Part shown: positions 56,301 to 64,000 of the stretch, one piece after another
How the letters are laid out: each line of letters begins with the position of its first letter
Numbering within the stretch: position 1 is the first letter of the stretch
Assembly (NCBI GenBank): GCA_006937955.1
Contig: SSNP01000020.1
Span: forward strand, 1,705,389-1,769,388
Length of the DNA stretch: 64,000 nt
Source: Pachypanchax playfairii
Lineage: Eukaryota; Chordata; Actinopteri; Cyprinodontiformes; Aplocheilidae
Direction: 5' to 3'
Notes under the pieces: model-generated
Seen by the model: the letters and a program-made list of their open reading frames with translations, nothing else
Databases searched by the model: none
What the model was told of the DNA's origin: nothing
Translations under genes and position numbers: made by a program

Positions 56301-56705
56301 CTCCTGATTCGTCTTGCCTTCAGACTGTTCTTTAGGTGGGGTGGGGGGGTGGGGGGGTTGGCAGAAAGCTGGAGTAAGACTGGCTTTCAAAGCTATGACA
56401 GTGCAGTGATGCAGCATGCATATGTATAGAAATTTAACTCCTTGATTAGAAAAAGAAAAAAAAAGAACAGCTAACACTGTTGTTTCTGTAACCAATTCAG
56501 GAAAAAAGTTAAATAAAAGTGTCATGTTTGTAGTTAACTTTTTATTGGATCTGGTGTTTTTTTCTACGGATATTTGGTTGTTCCTGAAAGTATCAAAATA
56601 AAAGCCAGATGAATGTTGAATTGTTGGGAAGATATTAATAAGATAAAATCCTGTTCTTTTTAAATGTACACTAAAAAAAACAATAAAGGCTTGAATTCAA
56701 AAATA
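53392..56705 (+). other. gprc5b: Probable long 3' UTR of gprc5b
   Basis: About 3.3 kb of non-coding sequence follow the TGA at 53389. AATAAA signals occur near 53573, 56514, 56597 and 56682, the last in CAATAAAGGCTTG, a good terminal site. Its length is in keeping with the long 3' UTR of this gene in other vertebrates, but which signal is used cannot be told. G-runs at 54720-54731 and 56340-56357 are simple sequence. Confidence 0.5.
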
Positions 56706-57059
56706 CTGACTTTTTACTTTTGTAGACACAAGTAACTACAGATTACAGTGAACTGGAGAAGTGTTTCCATCAACTACAGCTATATCAGTTTACAACAGTC
56801 ATTAACTACAACAGAAGGTTCTAACAACCATGACTTTCTCAGATCATTAGGCTTATTTATTATTTTTGAGAGAGTTTTCTGACCTAAAGCCACACAGCAA
56901 GAAGAAAGACTGTAGAAAAACATGGATAAATGTCTAAAAGTTAAACCCAAACAAACTAAACACCCCATGATGGGTGGATGCAGTCTAAGTTTTAAGCCAT
57001 GCTTCTCCATGTAGACAAATGATGAAAATAATAAAAATATTTTCCTTTATTCTGTGATG

Positions 57060-57350
57060 GTGACCTGTCCCCCGCACCAGCTCCCTGGAAGCAGGTTTAG
57101 AAAATGAATGAATGAATGAAGGAAGGAAGGAAGGAAGGAAGGAAGGAAGGAAGGAAGGAAGGAAGGAAGGAAGGAAGGAAGGAAGGAAGGAAGGAAGGAA
57201 GGGAGGGAGGGACGGACGGATGGATATTTTCCTTTATTAATCCCTCTTGGGGAAATTCTGCATTTAACCCGTCCTAGCAGAGGGCAGCCATCTTGTACAG
57301 CGCCCAGTTGTGGGGTTCAGTATCTTGGCCAAGGACACTTCAACACGTAC
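57060..57350 (-). repeat. Repeat cluster: TTTTCTAAACC-repeat start, (GGAA)n, SINE fragment
   Basis: Three parts. At 57060-57108 GGTTTAGAAAATGAATGAAT is the reverse complement of the start of the repeat seen at 44821. A GGAA microsatellite runs to about 57205. From 57225 to 57350, on the minus strand, AAGTGTCCTTGGCCAAGATA and GAATTTCCCCAAGAGGGATT form a SINE body and Rex1-type tail. The SINE body resembles that at 8690-8720. Confidence 0.7.
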
Positions 57351-60300
57351 ACTCACAATGGGACATTTTCCTTGACCTTAATCCAAAAACACATCTCTAA
57401 TCCTATTTGTCTTGTCTTGACTTCTGTTGATTCGTGTAGTTCTTACCTCACTGGTACATGTTCAAATATTCACTTTTCTAATATAGTTGTAATTAGCTAC
57501 GAATTTGACGCCTCCATATTTGTGTGGACTGACTGATTGTGAGTAGGTGGGACTTTCAGTTCCACATATCTAGAGCACAAACTCTCGCTCTACATATTCA
57601 ATATGGCAGCACAGTTTGTGGTTTCACTTCATACAACATTTTTAAATAACATCACTGAGTGAGAGCTACTAGCTAATGTACAACAACATCAGTCTAGTAT
57701 TTTTCTGCCGTTAATTGCTGACACTTTTAAGCTTTTATGCAAGAAATTACAAATGGTAAGCTGGTATGTTGTAAATGAAAAACTAAAAGCTGTACCCACT
57801 CTTGCAGCACTAGTGCAGCAGCCCAATTGAAAAGTAGTGCGTGAACCTAGTTGTTGCTTTCCAGTCGATGTTTAAAAACTGGAATAAATAAATATGTACA
57901 AATACAGAATAATTTACTTGTAGAGGTTAACAAATACTTGCCACACAAAAACATGGTGTTAAGAAAGAAAGACTTAAAATATTTTATACTTTTAGCCAAA
58001 CTGTGTTTTAGTTTTAATCTAAATCTCAAGGATCTCTAGATGTAATGTAGTACACTCTATTCTGTAGTTTGAAAACAAGAACAGGCAACGCTAACAGCCT
58101 GCTTGACCTTCCTCTCTAAGTCTGTGTGATCTAGTTTCACTGGGGTCCAGTATTGCTAGACTCTTCAGAGCTGACTCCAGTATCAGATGTCCCAAACATA
58201 AAATGGGAAGTTTTATCATCTTACTATCAGGCATCCATGCACCTGAGATAAGGTCTGATCGTCCTATCACCTCACACTAAGGACATCAGAGAAGGGAAAG
58301 ATCAAGAAATCCTTCCAACTCAAAACTGCAGATCAGTTGTCTCAGGTACGCTTGGTTGGCAGGAAAATGGAAGCGTGCCAGACATACACTTTACTTAAAG
58401 TTTAATTGACAAGCAGTCAGAAGAGGATGGTTATAATTTGGATGGTTTTAGTCTGACATGAAGGAGCTCAAAGAGGTTCAGAGTCATGTGAGCAGACTGG
58501 AGGCTTCAATTTTTTGTAATCACATTTTATAAACTTTCCACAATTGATCCATGACAGCTGAGATGGTGTCTAATAGTCTGAAAAAAATAAACCCAGGAGA
58601 AGGTATAGACAGCTGATCCTGCTGCTCACAAGAAAATAAAACATGAGCAAAATATATCAGCACGCATAACCCCAAAGGACAATCTTAGAGATTGGGATGT
58701 ATTTTATGAAATGTGCACAAATTACTTCAAAACCTCTGATGTGTTGGATTAATCTACCTACATGTAGTTTTACTGATAACTGTTTGCAGTTTTTGATTAA
58801 CAAATCTTAGAGAATGAAATGCAAAGTGCAACATATCAAACTAAGATGATCTCAGACATGTTTTTAAACATTCTTTTATGCCGACAGGGTAAATTCCTTT
58901 TCTGATAAACAGGATAGAAATTGCTGCTCTGGCCTTGATTCTTGGCATGAATGAAAATCCTGTGTCCACTTTTGTGATTTGTATTGTTAGAAGGGGAAAA
59001 AATAAACCAAAAATATGGTTATTTTCTGGTGAGATATGAGCATGAGGTGCCAGGAGTAAATATTAATTATGTTCCAGTAGGTTTCCCCTCTTGACAGAAT
59101 TATTGGAACTGAACTATACGGTGTTCATTTGTTGGGTAAGAATCCGGAGGAGGGATGCGATCAATCAGAGAAGCAACGGGAGCAATAAAATGATTAGACG
59201 TGAATCTCAGATTGTAAATTCATGCTCGGCCATGCTCAGCTGATTACAGACCTGCACGGCGGCCTGTATGACGGATCACTTTGGTCAGTTAAACATCAGG
59301 GTAACAAAATTTAACAGCCTTTAATCACCACAAAAATGTTGAACAAGGAGTTACTGACTAGAGTTAACAGTGAAACCACCCGGTTCAAGTGTATCAAGCT
59401 GAGATGGAGTCAGGGACATTTTTACAATTTCATTCCCAGCCAGGAAATTACTCAGTCGTGTGAAAGATGTTTCCTTCCAGTTTCACAGGCTGGGGGTCAG
59501 ACTCACTGGCCTCAGGGGTCATCTGGGAGATGGGGGGTTTTCAGGAAGATCTGTCACACTCAAAGACACTGGAAACAAAGAAAACCCCAAAAAATAACAA
59601 TGCAGTTTCTACATTGATTATATTAAAGAAAATAAAAGTGTCAGATTTAAATAAAGAAATATGAATATTCACACATACCTAAAATCTAAGCATTGTTTTT
59701 ATAATTTAGCCATTTGGGAAATAGATAATTTTCCAAAGTGACTGAATAGCTCATTAAAACACATTTGACATATTTAGACAAGAATTTTAAAGCTTCTATT
59801 AGAAACAGGCACAGCTTTTGATTTCTTTACCAAGTTACTAAAAAACAAAAAAAGAAACCCAAATTCAAATTCTAAAAATTCTTTTAAGATTAAAGAAGCT
59901 ATTCCAAATTTTAGAGGATGGGAAAACTGGTAAGACAGTTATTTATAATCTTCATATATTTTACACACAAAAAAACACCTGATTTGTTGCCTTGACATTA
60001 TTTTAATCAGATTGGGTTTTAAACGATATGAAAGTCACTGTTCCTTGTTTGACTTGAAACAGTCGGGAAGGAACAGGGTGTTAATGAGAGCTGGATTCTG
60101 TTTAGAGGAAGTTCTTACAGAAACAATCAGAAGATGATTGCAACCCTTGTTTTTACTCCTGAGCTTTCACTACTCAAAATGTCTGCAGTGAAACAGGCCT
60201 GTTGTACGTGTTTGGAAATGACATATTGGTGTTGCATAAATATGAGTAGCTTCTTATAAAAATACAAGTCATAATATATGAAAAATACAGTCTGGGAAGG

Positions 60301-61820
60301 CTGCAACATCAAGGACTGACAAAATAAAAGTAAAACAACCAAAATGAAAATGGGCGACAGTGATTCTCCTGAGGGTGCTGACAGTGTGATGATGTATGAA
60401 CTGTTGACAGCTGGATCTGACCACAGAGCTGTCACCTCTTTTGTGTGTCTGCTCTATTGTTTTTTTTAAATTTGGGATTTTCTTATCATAAAAGATCTGA
60501 TTTCAGCCAACGAAAAGCCAGTAGAGGCAGTGCATGCTGGTCTCCTCAGGTCAAATAGGATGAGTGCAGCTGTTGCTGGATCAACTTAAATAGGTTGTTT
60601 ATAGAAGCGTTGGTGGTGGTGGCGGGGGGGGGGGCTTCCCTAAATAATATGCTTCTCTCTTTACTTATGTCCCAGTGGTAAACATGGCTCATCTAGCTGT
60701 CGGTGCTCATTTAATTACATCTGAAAACAACAACAAGAAGAACTAGCTTCATCACCTTTTTAACTAAATATATATTTTAATTCTTTTTACCAGTTTCAAT
60801 TGTGACAGAGGTCAGAAAACAGTTTTCATTCAGCATGACAGTATGGGCAGACATTAACACAGTATGTTACACACAGAGAGGCCTCTTGCTTTTATGTCTG
60901 GTCAGCAGCAGCAGCAGTGCAGCGAGGCTGTAGCACCACAGCAGAGGAATGCTTGTAGCTCTGCTATCATGGCTGCAGCGAGAGCTTTTGTTGTGTGGAA
61001 TGTGTCAGTGTGAGGACAATGACGGTCCTGGTCTTTGTTTGGAAGAGACACAAACAGAAATACTATCATGTGTCTGTTGGAAGTGTGTGTGTTTGGGATA
61101 ACACACTGCAACAACACAGCGAGTGCATCTTGCCATTTAGAGATAATCAGAATAAGCTGGTGAATAACTCACAAAAACAAAAATAGGAGAAATCTGCAAC
61201 AGTGTTGCTGCTACAGAAGCTGATATTGTATATGTCCATGAACTGATGCTTATTTTCGTGTAAGCTTGTGTAAAATCCTCCAACAGGCCGACTGCACATC
61301 AGTCCTATTTACATATGTCATGAAATCAGATTGGTTGAAACTGAAAGAAGAACAAATGCAGCAGAATTCTACATAAAGAATATGAACAATACATGTGTTT
61401 ATTATTTGTTTAGAGACAATGCTGAGGGTAACAATGCTCTTTGATGCCAATCTACTATTTTTAACATCTGGTAACAGTCTTCTTCTCCTTTTAGTTGCTG
61501 TTTGGAAAAACACAAACTTTTTTCTTTGGATAAGGAAATCCTCAGTTTGTGTTAAAATAAACCTTTATGTTGTTAACCTGATGGATTAGTACATTTGCAT
61601 TCTATAATACTTTTCTAAGTAAAAATTTACAACATGCATTATTTTAGAATGGGTGTTCTTGCAGGAGCTAATTTAAAATCGCTTGTAGCAAATAGTGCTT
61701 GTGTGCACGTGCAACACACGGTTGTGTCGCTATCCTTGAGCTCTAATGCCAGTCTGTCACACTGGACATACATTCCCAGCTGCTGGGCTCCGTCCTTCAT
61801 GCGGGCAGACAGTTGAGCTA
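57351..61820. other. Intergenic, no gene recognised
   Basis: About 4.5 kb of mostly AT-rich sequence with short, domain-free ORFs. A G-run lies at 60622-60634 and a short CAG run at 60903-60916. No terminal repeats, RNA genes or exon-like segments could be supported. Confidence 0.5.
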
Positions 61821-61824
61821 AGCA

Positions 61825-61825
61825 C

Positions 61826-61903
<78 letters not shown>
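61825..61903. repeat. (CA)n microsatellite
   Basis: Nearly pure CA repeat of about 38 units with a CACG start. Confidence 0.97.
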
Positions 61904-61905
<2 letters not shown>

Positions 61906-62254
61906 CATCTTATGTTTTTGTCTTTATCTCTCAGCCTCTTTACTCTGCAACTACTCTCTTTCTTCACATGTAACCCCCCCCCCCCACACACCTGAAGCAC
62001 TCAAAGTCTTTTCTCTTTCTCTCTCACTGTCTTTATCTCTGCCACTCGTCCTCATTCTCCCAGTGCCGCTGCTGCCAGAATCCTTGTCTCTCAGCTTTAA
62101 CATCAAAGCAATGTTGGGATGAATACTGTATCTCTGCAGCAGTTTAGGTGTGTGAGGCTGAGTGTGTGTGAGGGACGGCCCGGCACAGTATTATATAAGC
62201 AGGAGCCAAAATTCATGCATTTTCTTATGTTAGCATAAGAAAGCAGAAACTCAG

Positions 62255-62261
<7 letters not shown>

Positions 62262-62298
<37 letters not shown>

Positions 62299-62589
62299 CT
62301 TGTTTTTCTAACCTCCTGAGGACCAGTTTCCTGACATTTACTATCTTTCTGGGGTCCGAGGGTTCTTGTGGGGACCGAAGCCTGGTCCCCATGGGGGGGA
62401 ATCCCCTTTTTAGGGTTAGGGGTTAGGTTTATAGGTATGGTGTGAATAGAGTTTTAGTTAGTCTTAGGGTTAGTTATAGATCAGTAATGGTTAAGGTTAG
62501 GAAAAGGGTTTCGGTTTGGTATAAATCTAGTTACTAAAATCAATGGAAGTCAATGGACGGTCCCCATAAGGATAACAAAACAAACTTGT

Positions 62590-62621
<32 letters not shown>
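62262..62621. repeat. Dispersed module flanked by (TG)n on both sides, copy B
   Basis: The same core as at 23095-23385, same orientation, with about 10-20 differences by eye (for example CTCCTGAGGACC for CTCCTGGGGACC). It again lies between a TG tract (62262-62296) and another (about 62593-62621). Confidence 0.85.
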
Positions 62622-62625
<4 letters not shown>

Positions 62626-64000
62626 TCACCTTGGCTCTCTTGTCGAGCCCAAAACTGTTCCACAGTTCTGGCGATGTCCCGGTTCTCCCTGAGCTTTGTC
62701 TGCCATTGACGCAACATCTGGACATCTGGCTGTACTCTGACCTGTAACAGCAGCGTATTAATAGGTCCAGATGAACAGATGCTAGTAATAATTTAGCCTA
62801 TGTCTATAAAGTTACCGAAAATAACAACGATACAGCTGCTTTAGATACGTTTTCTTTATGTACAGGCCAAATTCTAAAAAAGTTGCACCTTTTCTATGAT
62901 TTAAATAAACTGGATGAAAATTGAGAGACACTGGAACCTTTGAATCCAATGTTTATTAAGTGAAATAAGATCAAACTACTTCCAAACATGTGCTCAGACT
63001 CACTGCAGTGACACCAACCCATCCTTTAAAAAAGATCTTTACCTACAGTATGTGAAGCTTCTATTGACCTGCATTTTTACATTTGCCCTTATTTTATTTT
63101 AGCACAGACTCATGCAACAGAGCTAGAAGGAAACAAATTCTGTTTACAGAAGCAGAAATCACAGAAACTTTAACTTAAACCATCAACATACTAAAGAACC
63201 TGCCACATGAACGTAATGAAGAAGCTGTTACAAAATGAACGTGTAATGTAAGTTTTAAGTCCTTAATGTTTATTTATCCTGCTTACCTTTCTGCTTCATG
63301 TTCAAATATTCTTTTTTCTAATACATTTAGTGGTAATTAGTTATTTGATGCTTAAAAAGATCACAATTGTGTGCAGGCGAGAGGATGGAATGTCCACGAG
63401 TCCACCATGTTTTACAGGAATTTTGCAGTTTTTTGTTGCAGATATGAAAACTAGTTACTTATCAGCAGAACGGGAACATCAACATTTGTTGTTGTTTTTT
63501 TTAAAATCAGAAGTTAATGCAAGAAGTATAAATACTGGGTTCAGTATGGGTGCCGTGTGACTGTGTGTGACTGTGTGTGACTGTGTGTGACTGTGTGTGG
63601 ACTGGGAGTGGGTGGGTGGGTGGTTGTGGGTTTTTATTGTTTTTTTTGTTTGTTTTTGTGGTGATGTGAACACTGGTGTAAATTTTTTGTACGGAGCATA
63701 CTGAACTGACTCCAGGAAGAGTAGCTGTACTTGTTACAGCTAATGGAAATCAAAATAAATACAAATGCAAGTTAGACACAGTTACAGCATAGAATCACAT
63801 AACTTTGTAGAAAATGTTTTTTGCATATGAATGTACTGTATATCACACTGCAAAAGCCTTGTAATGAATCATTTTAACATTATGTTTATTAAGCTGATAT
63901 AAGATACAGTGACTAGAATAAAGTTTAGAATATAGAGTTTGAACTTGTAATTTAGAGTTTTTATATATTTTCTAGTGATATACTTAAATGTAACATTTTA
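62622..64000. other. Intergenic, no gene recognised
   Basis: Short ORFs only. A 10-bp tandem repeat (CTGTGTGTGA, about four units) lies at 63559-63600. A stretch near 62866-62960 (CCAAATTCTAAAAAAGTTG onward) resembles common fish repeat sequence, without clear ends. Confidence 0.5.

Noticed and set aside
1..64000. CRISPR arrays, operons, phage or other prokaryotic features
   Set aside because: Regular repeats here are microsatellites or minisatellites; split genes and transposon types show a vertebrate genome.

Overview
This is a vertebrate genomic window, almost certainly from a teleost fish. The evidence is split vertebrate genes with canonical GT-AG introns, abundant Tc1-family DNA transposons, L2/Rex-type LINE debris, tRNA-headed SINEs, short-LTR Ty3/gypsy elements and long CA/TG, GGAA and AAAT microsatellites. 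It is gene-poor: two well-supported host genes, one intronless coiled-coil locus, and much repeat.

Layout. 1-9.8 kb: a solo LTR, then two tandem copies of an intronless coiled-coil sequence that I recognise as CEP290-related. Copy 1 is frameshifted and truncated; copy 2 keeps a 666-codon ORF followed by a frameshifted tail. The copies are separated by a nested pair of non-autonomous DNA elements, and a SINE and a second solo LTR follow. 9.8-17 kb: intergenic sequence with a GC-rich retroelement-like block. 17-21.8 kb: a protein Z-like gene (proz) on the + strand, eight coding exons, 421 aa. It encodes signal peptide, propeptide, degenerate Gla domain, two EGF domains and a protease-like domain without the catalytic histidine. 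23-37 kb: a transposon nest. One intact Tc1 (DD34E) copy splits an L2-like LINE. A 7-kb gypsy element on the - strand, with LTRs, primer-binding site and polypurine tract, has been hit by a second copy of that Tc1 inside its integrase and by an intact DD36E (Incomer-like) Tc1 near its 3' end. 37-41.5 kb: nothing recognisable except a compound microsatellite. 41.5-56.7 kb: gprc5b, an orphan class C GPCR, with a CpG-rich 5' exon, an 8.1-kb first intron, three coding exons (398 aa) and a long 3' UTR. 57-64 kb: microsatellites, a SINE fragment and a second copy of a dispersed module flanked by TG repeats that also occurs at 23 kb.

The two host genes have no evident functional link. Protein Z is a secreted plasma cofactor of the coagulation inhibitor ZPI (SERPINA10); GPRC5B is a plasma-membrane receptor. 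The observations most worth a second look are the intronless CEP290-like locus, the Glu-poor Gla domain behind an apparently intact carboxylation propeptide in the proz-like gene, the three uninterrupted Tc1-family transposases within 10 kb, and the TG-flanked repeat module. Homology calls rest on recognition by eye; no database search was run.
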